DNA from: Bacteroidales bacterium UBA6248
GTDB taxonomy: Bacteria; Bacteroidota; Bacteroidia; Bacteroidales; Lentimicrobiaceae
Length of the DNA: 16,607 nucleotides
Assembly (NCBI GenBank): GCA_002441345.1
Contig: DJVU01000075.1
Span: forward strand, 11,584 to 28,190
Direction: 5' to 3'
Shown here piece by piece: positions 6,961 through 15,083 of the stretch. The notes below the pieces were generated by a model, which made no database searches, was not told the origin of the DNA, and saw only the letters and a list, made by a program, of their open reading frames with translations. The translations under genes and the position numbers were made by a program. Each line of letters starts with the position of its first letter. The stretch's first letter is position 1.

Positions 6961-7140
6961 TCAGTTAAATGCAATTCTAGTTTCAACCTTTTGAATATAA
7001 TTCAATACTACGGCTTCATATGAAGCACCATGCCGCTGCCTGATAAAAAACGAATCAGAAGTCAGGTTTTTGGGCTGTGTGTCGGTGAAGTCACTAATGA
7101 TAATCACAAATTTATCGCGTGGTGATGAGATAATAAGGAG
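6961..7140 (-). pseudogene. Possible 3' fragment of a lost gene
   Basis: A 59-codon open stretch on the minus strand, without a start codon, bounded upstream by an in-frame TAA (7141-7143) and ending at TGA (6961-6963). The translation has a protein-like composition, including SSPRDKFVIIISDFTD, RQRHGASYEAVVLNY and IQKVETRI. I do not recognise the family. An open stretch this long can occur by chance, so this is only a candidate remnant of a gene disrupted during element turnover. No continuation is obvious beyond the decamer repeats that begin at 7151. Confidence 0.25.
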
Positions 7141-7150
7141 TTAGATTGGA

Positions 7151-7190
7151 ATTTTCAGCGATTTTCAGCGATTTTAAGCGATTTAAAGCT
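7151..7190. repeat. Four tandem 10-bp repeats
   Basis: Consecutive units are ATTTTCAGCG (7151-7160), ATTTTCAGCG (7161-7170), ATTTTAAGCG (7171-7180) and ATTTAAAGCT (7181-7190). The period is almost one DNA turn, so one face of the helix carries a repeated AGCG core. Candidate roles are iteron-like or arm-type protein-binding sites of the integrated element, or a slippage-prone satellite. The sequence from 7191 to 7519 is very AT-rich; I see no gene or site there that I can support. Confidence 0.75.
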
Positions 7191-7519
7191 TTTCTTTTTT
7201 TAATAACTTGTTTATCTGTTATTTAGCATTTTTCGTAGGTTTTACACAAACTTAATTTTGAATACCAAATTTTTGATGCTGATTATCATATTGTTAGCGG
7301 ATTAATCAATGGAAATATATGAAATAAATGTATTAAAAAGGTATTAAAGAGGCTGTTTTAAGTATCAATTTCCGGAAATCATCAATAAAAATTGAATGTT
7401 TTGCAATAATTTTCACTAAAATTAATCTGTGATCATGCAATTCTATAAGCTGCTCCGGATTTCTGTGGGGAAATGCACACAGTTGAACGGCTAAGCATCA
7501 ACTAATACAAACAAAAAAG

Positions 7520-8010
7520 GTGATATTTGGCGCCAAGAGGTGTACGCTGGTATGCAGTGGAGCTTGCTATGCAGGAGAAAGACTGGCTGTAATGTTGTGG
7601 GGCGTGTTTTATCAGACTTAAAGGATCGCTGTTTGGTGCTGTGAGCCTCATGTTTGTGAGAGAAGCGAACACCGGTTAAAAAAGATTGTGCCTCATTGTT
7701 GGGGGAGCGTGAGCTCTACTCCTTTTGGAAACCGCAAGCCGAATAACTGACCCGTATGACCACCTATTTGTATGAAATCAAAGAGTTCATCGGATGAAAC
7801 TTCTTGTATGCGGATCCGGTATCTTAACTTTGAGAGTTTAATACCTTGACCCAGGGCAAAAGCCCTCTGGCTCTGCCCGCTTTCATGCTACTTTACCATA
7901 AGATCCGGCATTAAACCGGCCTTCTCTTTCTTTGTCATAACTCTATTCTGCAAAGATCAGCTGCAGGCTTCTTATAGAAAAGATGCAGTTTGCCGGACGC
8001 TTACGAATAG
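7520..8010 (+). ncRNA. Structured GC-richer stretch, possible group II intron 5' remnant
   Basis: This stretch is clearly GC-richer than its flanks, has no long reading frame and is rich in RNA-like pairings. It begins GTGATATTTGGCGCC, including the 10-bp palindrome TTGGCGCCAA (7527-7536). A hairpin at 7701-7722 has a GUGA (GNRA-type) tetraloop closed by GAGC/GCTC and extended by GGGG/CTCC across a 2-base bulge. A second hairpin is AGGGC-AAAA-GCCCT (7853-7866). The order of short blocks (GAGAAGCGAACACC, TTGTGCC, GGAAACCG, AATAACTG, TTGTATGAA, GAGTTCATCGG) resembles domain I of bacterial group II introns from memory. No reverse transcriptase or domain V is seen, so it would be a truncated copy. 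The right boundary is uncertain. Confidence 0.35.
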
Positions 8011-8017
8011 CTGGCTT

Positions 8018-8295
8018 GGTTTGCTCCGGAATGGGTGGCCTACTTTTGTCCGGAATATTCATTTGTTTTTCCTGCCATCTCGATGTCTTTTGATAACATA
8101 CATTTATGTCAGAAAAAATGAACCTGAAACCGGATCCCGAATTTTAAATCAGGGGGGTCAGTATTGCCGGAATGACAGTCCGGTTTTGAGAAAGAAAACT
8201 GAAATTATTCCTTGTCAAAAAGGGGGGGGTCAGGATTCCGGAATGGGGGGTCAGCTTGCTCCGGAATGGGGGGTCAGAATGATCCGGAATCTACA
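8018..8295 (+). mobile_element. IS21-like terminal repeat cluster (solo insertion-sequence end)
   Basis: Six copies of CCGGAAT, all in the same orientation, start at 8026, 8050, 8167, 8238, 8261 and 8284. Three GGGGGGTCAG segments and one longer G-run intervene. Spacings are 24, 117, 71, 23 and 23 bases, that is, one unit of about 23.5 or near multiples of it. The cluster ends TCCGGAATCTACA at 8295. Multiple subterminal repeats ending in CA are characteristic of IS21-family termini. A second possible terminus, GTCCGGAATATTCA, ends at 8061, so two ends may be nested. No istA or istB reading frame is present, so this is a remnant or solo end. The short frame across it is not a gene. Confidence 0.5.
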
Positions 8296-8307
8296 CTTTA
8301 TAACGCA

Positions 8308-8339
8308 AAAAGCCCGGTTCTATTAGTTCCGGGCTCTTT
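8308..8339. terminator. Terminator of the RHS gene cluster
   Basis: AGCCCGG (8311-8317) pairs with CCGGGCT (8329-8335) around an 11-base loop. An A-run lies on the left and CTTT on the right, so on the minus strand the stem is followed by a U-run. It lies 18 bases beyond the stop of the DUF1493 gene and probably ends the minus-strand operon. Confidence 0.7.
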
Positions 8340-8356
8340 AATTATCTTTTTAACAC

Positions 8357-8695
8357 TTATGTGAGTTCTTTTGACTCTACTGCTTTTTCTAAATCTCCAA
8401 GTGTTAAAACCATTTTATCCTCTTTCTTTTTTCCTGTGAAAAAGCGAACCAATGCGGGTAAAATCCAGTCACCCTCTAATTCAAAGTGACTGTCAAATTT
8501 AAAATTTGTAACGTCAACACTAAATTGTTTACTGAAAGCATCAATAAACTCATAAGCTTCGTCACCTGTTATTCCTAAATCTTGTTCTACCCTCGTTTCT
8601 CGGTGAAGTTCAAATGGGTACTTCCATCTCACTTCTTCAACAAATGACTTTATATCATTAAAAATCTTGTCATTCATATTATCAAAATTATTCAT
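8357..8695 (-). CDS. DUF1493-family protein, candidate immunity protein of the RHS toxin
   Basis: A 112-residue acidic protein with the features of DUF1493: an N-terminal helix (DIKSFVEEVRWKY), the block TRVEQDLGITGDEAYEFIDAF (about 40-60), FSVDVTNFKFDSHFELEG, and a C-terminal LTLGDLEKAVESKEL. DUF1493 proteins are small, acyl-carrier-like in length, and have no established function that I can name. Two earlier in-frame ATGs exist (up to 8713). I chose 8695 because it gives an 8-base overlap with the RHS stop, a typical translational coupling. No signal peptide or membrane segment is visible, so it is probably cytoplasmic. A small gene directly after a polymorphic toxin is usually its immunity gene; that role is inferred from position only. 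It is AT-rich, like the toxin tip. Confidence 0.8.
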   Translation of the reverse strand: MNNFDNMNDKIFNDIKSFVEEVRWKYPFELHRETRVEQDLGITGDEAYEFIDAFSKQFSVDVTNFKFDSHFELEGDWILPALVRFFTGKKKEDKMVLTLGDLEKAVESKELT

Positions 8696-11600
8696 CAAGC
8701 ATTCCATTTTCACGCATATACTCTAAAAGAACTGATTTGGGTGGCTCTGGTGTAAACCACTTACTTGGGCCATAATTTTCACCTAAATACCAACCAACAT
8801 CCCATGCAGTCCAAGCCCAACCAACATAAGGAACAAAACGTCCAGCAGCACGCCCAATAACATTTGTACCAAGTGAAGTGGCTATTTTAGTTCCAGTTTG
8901 TTTTCCAAGTACTTTTGTAAAAGTTTGAGGAAACGTTTTTGAAAGAGTATATGAAGCAATTGAGGAGCCAGGTTTTGAACCAAGTGCACCAACTGGTTTT
9001 AAAGCCTTTAAAGGTTGACCAAGTAGTATAAGTGATGGTCCAATAAAATGTTCTCCTCCTTCTATTCCAGCATATTGAACATTACCCCCTTGTCCTTGGG
9101 GTCCCCCATTTTCAGGATTCACCTTTAACCAGGCTCCTTCATAGTAAATGTCTAGATAAAGAATTCCATCTTTTGTGTAGGATTCACGATAGACTTCATT
9201 GCCAGCCACAGAATTCCATTTGTATGTCTCATAAGAATTTGACGCGTAAAACCCGCGGGGTCCATTCGGCCCGGTTTGGAAATTTGAACTATTACGAGGT
9301 AAACTCTTATAATTTGAAACAATCTGATTGTAGGAAGAACTCGAAATGTTATAATAAGATTGAAAGTTCGACCCGCTCATTAACATAAAGTTTCCATATA
9401 CACTGCGGTATTGATCACTCCAGTGGTTGCCGCTTCCAGGGCCGACACCTCCACTATAACCGAGATCATAACCATACCCATTATTACCGTCAATTAAGCC
9501 AAGTTCATTTCCTGTAGGGTCAATATACTTCAGCGGATTATTCCAGCAATAACTATACCTGTTAAAACTCTGCGAAAATTCCGGTGCCTGCACAAAGTTG
9601 TCGGGCGAGAGCATGCGCGATACCACGGGGTCGTACATGCGGCCGTTCATGTTGATCAGGTTGAAGGCATACAAATGTTCATGCCCGGTAAAGCCACGGT
9701 CAAACAGCGGTTCAGGGTCTGTTGTGGTGTAGGCTCGCCAGGTTCCTGGATCTCTTCTGTTGCCCCAGGCATCAAAGCTTAATTCCTGCAAAAGGTTTCC
9801 ATCTTTATCGGTTATGGTATTCCATGAGCCGAGGTGGTCCTTATGGATGTAGTTTATCTCTTCAGTGCCGTCGGGGTTAATGATGTGTATAGCAAATACG
9901 CCCATTGGGCCACTGAGATAGGTATGCTTATAAAGTTGTCCGTTTTTGGTGATAAACTCACAAGTCCCTGCCCATACCTTGTCCACAGAATTGACTCCAT
10001 TGGTGTATTGCTGTGCAATACGCTGCTTGTGGTGCCCGTATTGTATTTGAAGTGAGTGATCTCCCTCGGAAATTGTTTTTACTTTATCGTACCCATTATA
10101 GACTATATCCTGATAGGGTCCGATGAGAATTGGGTTTGCAGTTGTAACTTCTGTAATGGCATGGGGTCCATAGCCATTTAAGCCATATATGGCATTATTA
10201 AAAATTGAATGACTATCGTTATTTTTTAAAGTAATATTACCCAACGGTTTGTCTTGATAAGCACCGTATTTATCATATTCATGATAACCCATTTGAGCCC
10301 CGTTGAGTTTTATATACTCAAGTCTGTCAAGCCCATCGTAGGTAAAACTTTCTGTAAGCGAGGTATTATTGGTTCTGTTTAACCACTTTTTCCTATACTC
10401 CATATTGCCAAGCCCGAACCAGCCATATTCAAGGTCCTGAACGGGGTCGCTGCTTTCCTTTGCAGTTTTTACGGTATAGGGGCGCATGGTAAGTGGGCAA
10501 TAGGTCTGATCAGTAACCAGATCGTTGCCTGTTTTAAATTGAGTTACCAATCCTATCGCGTTTACATTCTCTGTTTTCCATATTTGAGTGCTGTTATTTT
10601 CAAGGGAAACTGAGGTGTGATATCCATAATCGTTATATTCGTCGCGTAGCTTAATTCCAGTAGGGTGGGTGGTTATATAAGGTCGTCCCAATTCATCGTA
10701 GGTGTACTGTGTGGCATATGATACACCATCAATGATTTCTGTTTCAGAGGTCAAACGCAGAAAATCGTCGTACACATAATTTGTACGGTGATTGTTTTTT
10801 ATGATGTTTTCAAGAGTTCCGATACGATCAGGTGTTGTTGAATAAGTCCAGATAATATTTCCTTCAGTTCCACCGGACTCATTTGTCATTCGGCCTAATT
10901 TATCGTATGCAAATATTGTTGTTTCGTCGAGTGGATTGGTTTGTTGCACCAGTTCGCCATATGCATTATAAACAGTTGCCATAGAACCATAATTGGGATC
11001 AATTAGCAAAGTTCGGTTGCCTCTATTGTCATAATCAATAGAAATTGTTGTAGCGGGCCGACCCTCAATATAAGACTTCTTCAGATATCCATTGCAATAA
11101 TACTCATTTTTTACAATACCGCCAAAGTTATCGATAATTTCGGTCAACCAACCGGCTCCATTGTATTTTTTTGTTGAAGTACGGGTGATATCGCCATTAT
11201 TTATGGTTACGGTTACCTTATTTGCTCCATAAGTAGTTGTTGTTATAGTTCCATCCGGAGATGATAAAGTTTCAAGGCGATTGTAATCGTCATACAGATA
11301 CTCAGTATATATGGGAGTTCCACCTTTTATGTATGGCAGGCTTTCTTTGTGTAGCAAACCTTTGTCATTGTATATTTTATCAACATAAATTGCTGAACCA
11401 TCGAAACCGAAGGTAACAGATCGCAGTTCAACGCCCGTTTTATGGTAAAATACCAGTACCTCGGGCGACCCGGAAGTTTGTTGCCACTTATAATAGAGCG
11501 CGTTTATGGGTTCATGCGGGTGTCCGTCGGACCAACGTGTAACAGTTGTTGTTATTATACCATCAGGTGAAATTGTTTTGCTGAAAGTATCCAATGGATT

Positions 11601-14600
11601 TGAATTATATGTTGAAGTTAAACCATTGGGGTCGGTTGATGTATTCAAAGTGCCATACACCGGATCGTATGTGGAAGTTGTTGTATTTCCAAGCGCATTG
11701 GTTGTTGAAGTAGGGAAACGGTGGTGGTATTCTGAATCAAATAAAACACTTGAATTCCTTTCTTCCAATAGAGGTTGGGAATATGGTGCATTGATTTTAC
11801 TCGCAAGCATATTTCCAAAATCATCATAGCTGGTATAAGATTCAAACGTAACCAATGGATCAACTAGGTTATTGCCGGGGAAAACCCTTTTTTCCTTAAG
11901 AAAAGGATATAAAGGTTCGTTTGCCAGATAATAAACGAATTCAGTTGTTGCTTCATCCTTTTCTTCTGTGAGGTGTCTAACTTTTGAAGTAATGTTATCG
12001 GGCAAACCAATATACCAGTTAGCTAAATCAGGATCTTTATAATGAACAGTGGTGGTAGATTGATGTGAATAATCTGACTCCGCACTTGATATGTCTTTCT
12101 GCTGGGAATCAACAAGTACATTTTTTGTTAATAAATTACCATAATCGTCATATATAAATGCTGAATGTGTAGTTTTAACAAAGTCATTTGTTGTAATATC
12201 CTTTTCAAAGGAGTGTGAACTTTCGATAAACGGGAAATACCTTAATGGAGAAGAAGAATAGCTTTTATGATTCAGTACATTTTCAGTTTTTAAGATTAAA
12301 TTCCCGAATCTATTATTTATTTCTACCTTTTTGGGATATGGGTAAAAGAACTTGTCCTGTTCACTAAAAATCTCTTTTGTAACAACAGTATAAGTTCCAC
12401 TTCTGATATCGGTAATTATATTTTCTTTAAAACCAAGCAATCCTTTGCCTTGCTTGTGTATCAGTAAGTTTCTATATATGTAATCTATTGTTGCTACATG
12501 GTCATCAAGGATGTCATTGAGTCGTCTTTTAACTACATAAACAGGAGGTTGAATATTGCATAATGGAAATTGAACCTGTGTATTTTTAAAATATACTTGT
12601 GCATCAGTCAATGGCAGGTAGATAACAGAAGTTTTATTGCCCATCCCATTTGTAAATGATGCTGCAAGATTACTAATTTCTTCTTTGTGGTAAGACATAA
12701 TATGCATAGGCTTACTTGGTGTATCCCAAATTAGTGATTCAGCCTTTCCATCACCATTAAAATCAAAAAAGTTATGGATGTTGCTTTTGTGAGGAGATAA
12801 TGATTCAAAGAACTCTGTTTCTTTTGTTTTAAAACCATTCCCATTACTATAATACATATCAAAATTTGATCCGGTTATCAAATCGCCCGAGTATCTATAA
12901 TAGATGTCCAGAATGTCTGATTTCCCATCGCCATTAATATCAGTCGTATATATATGGCGTGAATTGCCAATTTCCGGATCGAGCAAATAGGTTATTGGGC
13001 AAGTACCCGGTATCCAGGAGTCTTTTCCGTTAAAATAACTTACTTCCCATTGTCTAAGCCCTGCAAAAACGTAAGTTAATATGTCAGTGATTCCATCACC
13101 ATTAAAATCACCTGTATAAACTCTATGGTAATTAGTAGGGTAACCGAATCTTTGAGAATTTAGTTCAATTAATTTTTTTTCAGTTGGATGCAGTGTAAAT
13201 ATGGTACTTTCACAATCGTTTGTGTTAATTAATAAATCAGTTCTACCATCTCCGTTAAAGTCACCAGGTTGGATTTCGAATACGTCAATATCTTTATGAA
13301 CTTCGTATAAGTATCCTTCACTTGCTGGAGAATTTGTGAAAAGGCTTTCAAAAGAATTATTTGACAACTTCTTTTCGTAACATAAATGTAATACATACTT
13401 TTTATCATTCTCTTCATCTATCATCGTTTTTACAAGCATCACTTCATTAATACCATTCCCGTCCATATCGGTTATATTAATGTAATGATTTCCACTAAAA
13501 TGTGATGGTAGAGCACCACCAAAAGAAAAATTATTATTACCATCAGATATATATAAATAGCCCCCATACATATCAGGTCCGTGACTTGTAACTTGAATCA
13601 AATCATCAATACCATCACCATTAAAATCCCCTGCCAAAAAATAAGCAAATGCAGGCTGATAGGGTTCACTCAGGCTTCCCATTTCAACTTCATTATATGA
13701 GAATCCAAAAGCGTTCAAGTAAAAAATTGACCATGAGTCATATTTCTTAATACCATTATCATAATAATAATATGCTGACAAAATATCAGTTTTGCCATCT
13801 CCATTAAAATCACCTAAGGTATATGTGCTATTTCTGTCAGCTTTTTTTGTTATATTGGTTGGAGTGTATGTAAAATTTTCAGTGCTTTCGCCCCATGTTA
13901 TTGAAGTTGGATTCACTTCAACAGAATTTACATTGTCAGCTACTTTAATTTTTATCAGGCGGCTATATATTTTAGCAGATTCATCATATTCCAAAGAATA
14001 TTTAAACATTTCCATATTTTCGGGGATATAATTAATTGTAATATTGTCTAACAGGAAATCTGTTGTTAATGCAGCTCCATTTATATAAGAAGTGAAAGGG
14101 TCAACTCTATTGTAAATATAATTAAACTTAACTTTATAAATATGTTCTTGATTTGCTGTGCTATTGCCACCATAACATATTTCTTTTAGCAGCAAATTGC
14201 CGCTTCTGGTTTCATAGGTATAACTAATGTAATTGCCTGAAATGTCTTCTACACTACTTAAATACCATGCAATTATGGTTTCAGTACCTTCCAATTTTTG
14301 TCTGGAATCCGGGGTTTTTCCAAAACGCATAATCCGGCCTTCTTTTGTCCGGACTTCAAACCAGACAGGCCCAGTAGCATTGCTTTCTTTAATTTTTATG
14401 CGCGAAAAACCTTCAACCTCTGTTGTATATGTATCATTTTTGAGTGGCATCATTCTCATGCCATTGAAAACCAAATTGTCATAGGAATTAAATTGTGGGC
14501 CAGATACAACTCCATCGCAATAAATAGTTTTTCCTGTTCGGGCAATTGCTGAAACTGCTCCAATATTCCATCCTAACCCTACTGCACCATTCCCTGACAT

Positions 14601-15011
14601 GCTACTATAATTTAAAGACACCTGTGGTGTGTTATTGCCAACCCCTTTAGGCAAATTTATGGGTATCGTGTACGTTGCTGCACCTAAATCACTCACATCA
14701 AACACCCCCGCAATGCTGCCAACTACACCATCATCGCCGGAATTTGGCCCCCCAAACTCCCCCTCCTCTGGCGGAAACACCATAAATGGGTCAATCTCGG
14801 CTATAAACTCGCCGCCGGAGGTTTGCGCATTGTATTCAAAACCTGTTGTACTGCCGGGTGCCAGGCCCATCTCAATAAATTGCGATGCTTTGTAATGCTG
14901 ATTGCCTGTTAAATGCTGATTGAGAATGAAACTGGGTGCCTGCTGCGTTTGGGCAAAAGCTGATAGCCCGGAAACGAAAGTTAATATTGCGGTAATTATC
15001 AGATTTTTCAT
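8688..15011 (-). CDS. Giant exported SpvB/FG-GAP/TcdB-like RHS repeat protein (polymorphic toxin)
   Basis: A 2107-residue protein with a Sec signal peptide (1-21, cut after AFA). In order it has: a 3-coathanger-like segment (about 38-75, with LAPGST and EFIAEIDP); an SpvB-like domain (about 95-370, LPKGVGNNTPQVSLNYSS and GLGWNIG); seven FG-GAP/VCBS repeats (about 395-760) with calcium-loop motifs such as DFNGDGKTD; a TcdB-middle-like segment (about 783-900, NGMGNKTSVIYLPL and KGLLGF); a long YD-repeat region to about 1680; the RHS-associated core (about 1684-1834) ending YIDPTG; and a unique 273-residue tip. This is the shell architecture of TcB/TcC and RHS toxins, which encapsulate and release a C-terminal effector. 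It has no T9SS sorting domain of its own. It lies 72 bases after the T9SS gene and overlaps the DUF1493 gene by 8. Confidence 0.93.
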   Translation of the reverse strand: MKNLIITAILTFVSGLSAFAQTQQAPSFILNQHLTGNQHYKASQFIEMGLAPGSTTGFEYNAQTSGGEFIAEIDPFMVFPPEEGEFGGPNSGDDGVVGSIAGVFDVSDLGAATYTIPINLPKGVGNNTPQVSLNYSSMSGNGAVGLGWNIGAVSAIARTGKTIYCDGVVSGPQFNSYDNLVFNGMRMMPLKNDTYTTEVEGFSRIKIKESNATGPVWFEVRTKEGRIMRFGKTPDSRQKLEGTETIIAWYLSSVEDISGNYISYTYETRSGNLLLKEICYGGNSTANQEHIYKVKFNYIYNRVDPFTSYINGAALTTDFLLDNITINYIPENMEMFKYSLEYDESAKIYSRLIKIKVADNVNSVEVNPTSITWGESTENFTYTPTNITKKADRNSTYTLGDFNGDGKTDILSAYYYYDNGIKKYDSWSIFYLNAFGFSYNEVEMGSLSEPYQPAFAYFLAGDFNGDGIDDLIQVTSHGPDMYGGYLYISDGNNNFSFGGALPSHFSGNHYINITDMDGNGINEVMLVKTMIDEENDKKYVLHLCYEKKLSNNSFESLFTNSPASEGYLYEVHKDIDVFEIQPGDFNGDGRTDLLINTNDCESTIFTLHPTEKKLIELNSQRFGYPTNYHRVYTGDFNGDGITDILTYVFAGLRQWEVSYFNGKDSWIPGTCPITYLLDPEIGNSRHIYTTDINGDGKSDILDIYYRYSGDLITGSNFDMYYSNGNGFKTKETEFFESLSPHKSNIHNFFDFNGDGKAESLIWDTPSKPMHIMSYHKEEISNLAASFTNGMGNKTSVIYLPLTDAQVYFKNTQVQFPLCNIQPPVYVVKRRLNDILDDHVATIDYIYRNLLIHKQGKGLLGFKENIITDIRSGTYTVVTKEIFSEQDKFFYPYPKKVEINNRFGNLILKTENVLNHKSYSSSPLRYFPFIESSHSFEKDITTNDFVKTTHSAFIYDDYGNLLTKNVLVDSQQKDISSAESDYSHQSTTTVHYKDPDLANWYIGLPDNITSKVRHLTEEKDEATTEFVYYLANEPLYPFLKEKRVFPGNNLVDPLVTFESYTSYDDFGNMLASKINAPYSQPLLEERNSSVLFDSEYHHRFPTSTTNALGNTTTSTYDPVYGTLNTSTDPNGLTSTYNSNPLDTFSKTISPDGIITTTVTRWSDGHPHEPINALYYKWQQTSGSPEVLVFYHKTGVELRSVTFGFDGSAIYVDKIYNDKGLLHKESLPYIKGGTPIYTEYLYDDYNRLETLSSPDGTITTTTYGANKVTVTINNGDITRTSTKKYNGAGWLTEIIDNFGGIVKNEYYCNGYLKKSYIEGRPATTISIDYDNRGNRTLLIDPNYGSMATVYNAYGELVQQTNPLDETTIFAYDKLGRMTNESGGTEGNIIWTYSTTPDRIGTLENIIKNNHRTNYVYDDFLRLTSETEIIDGVSYATQYTYDELGRPYITTHPTGIKLRDEYNDYGYHTSVSLENNSTQIWKTENVNAIGLVTQFKTGNDLVTDQTYCPLTMRPYTVKTAKESSDPVQDLEYGWFGLGNMEYRKKWLNRTNNTSLTESFTYDGLDRLEYIKLNGAQMGYHEYDKYGAYQDKPLGNITLKNNDSHSIFNNAIYGLNGYGPHAITEVTTANPILIGPYQDIVYNGYDKVKTISEGDHSLQIQYGHHKQRIAQQYTNGVNSVDKVWAGTCEFITKNGQLYKHTYLSGPMGVFAIHIINPDGTEEINYIHKDHLGSWNTITDKDGNLLQELSFDAWGNRRDPGTWRAYTTTDPEPLFDRGFTGHEHLYAFNLINMNGRMYDPVVSRMLSPDNFVQAPEFSQSFNRYSYCWNNPLKYIDPTGNELGLIDGNNGYGYDLGYSGGVGPGSGNHWSDQYRSVYGNFMLMSGSNFQSYYNISSSSYNQIVSNYKSLPRNSSNFQTGPNGPRGFYASNSYETYKWNSVAGNEVYRESYTKDGILYLDIYYEGAWLKVNPENGGPQGQGGNVQYAGIEGGEHFIGPSLILLGQPLKALKPVGALGSKPGSSIASYTLSKTFPQTFTKVLGKQTGTKIATSLGTNVIGRAAGRFVPYVGWAWTAWDVGWYLGENYGPSKWFTPEPPKSVLLEYMRENGMLDE
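8691..9503 (-). other. Variable C-terminal tip of the RHS protein (putative effector domain)
   Basis: These are residues 1837-2107, following the conserved DPTG (1831-1834) that ends the RHS core. The first part is Gly/Ser/Tyr/Asn-rich (GSGNHWSDQYRSVYG, a linker-like zone). A Gly-rich, mostly hydrophobic zone starts near 1985 (LILLGQPLKALKPVGALGSK). Near the end, about 2057-2083, is an aromatic amphipathic stretch RFVPYVGWAWTAWDVGWYLG, then GPSKWF and a short charged tail. I see no nuclease, protease, deaminase or ADP-ribosyltransferase motif. A membrane-acting domain is one reading; a conserved trafficking or release tail is another. Base composition drops in GC just after the core, as expected for exchanged toxin tips. 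Confidence 0.5.
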
Positions 15012-15083
15012 ATTAAAACGGGCATTATAAGGGTGTAATAATTTTCTTTTCTAATACGATTCCGGCATTGACAGCGGGTGTGC

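Noticed and set aside
7151..7190. CRISPR-like array
   Set aside because: The units are only 10 bases long and directly adjacent, with no spacers and no cas genes.
8021..8326. Open frame of 101 codons over the CCGGAAT repeats
   Set aside because: It consists of translated insertion-sequence repeats and the following terminator, with no protein-like features.
9243..9265. Match to the tRNA 3' end (CGGGGTC) as a second attachment site, also at 9627 and 10442
   Set aside because: Each match is only about 7 bases, lies within the RHS coding sequence and does not extend into the T-arm sequence.
11506..11829. Antisense open frames across the RHS and fibre genes (also 9834-10055, 13792-14031, 14629-14895, 15145-15747)
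   Set aside because: They mirror repeats of the real genes on the other strand, carry no recognisable domain and lack promoter or start signals.
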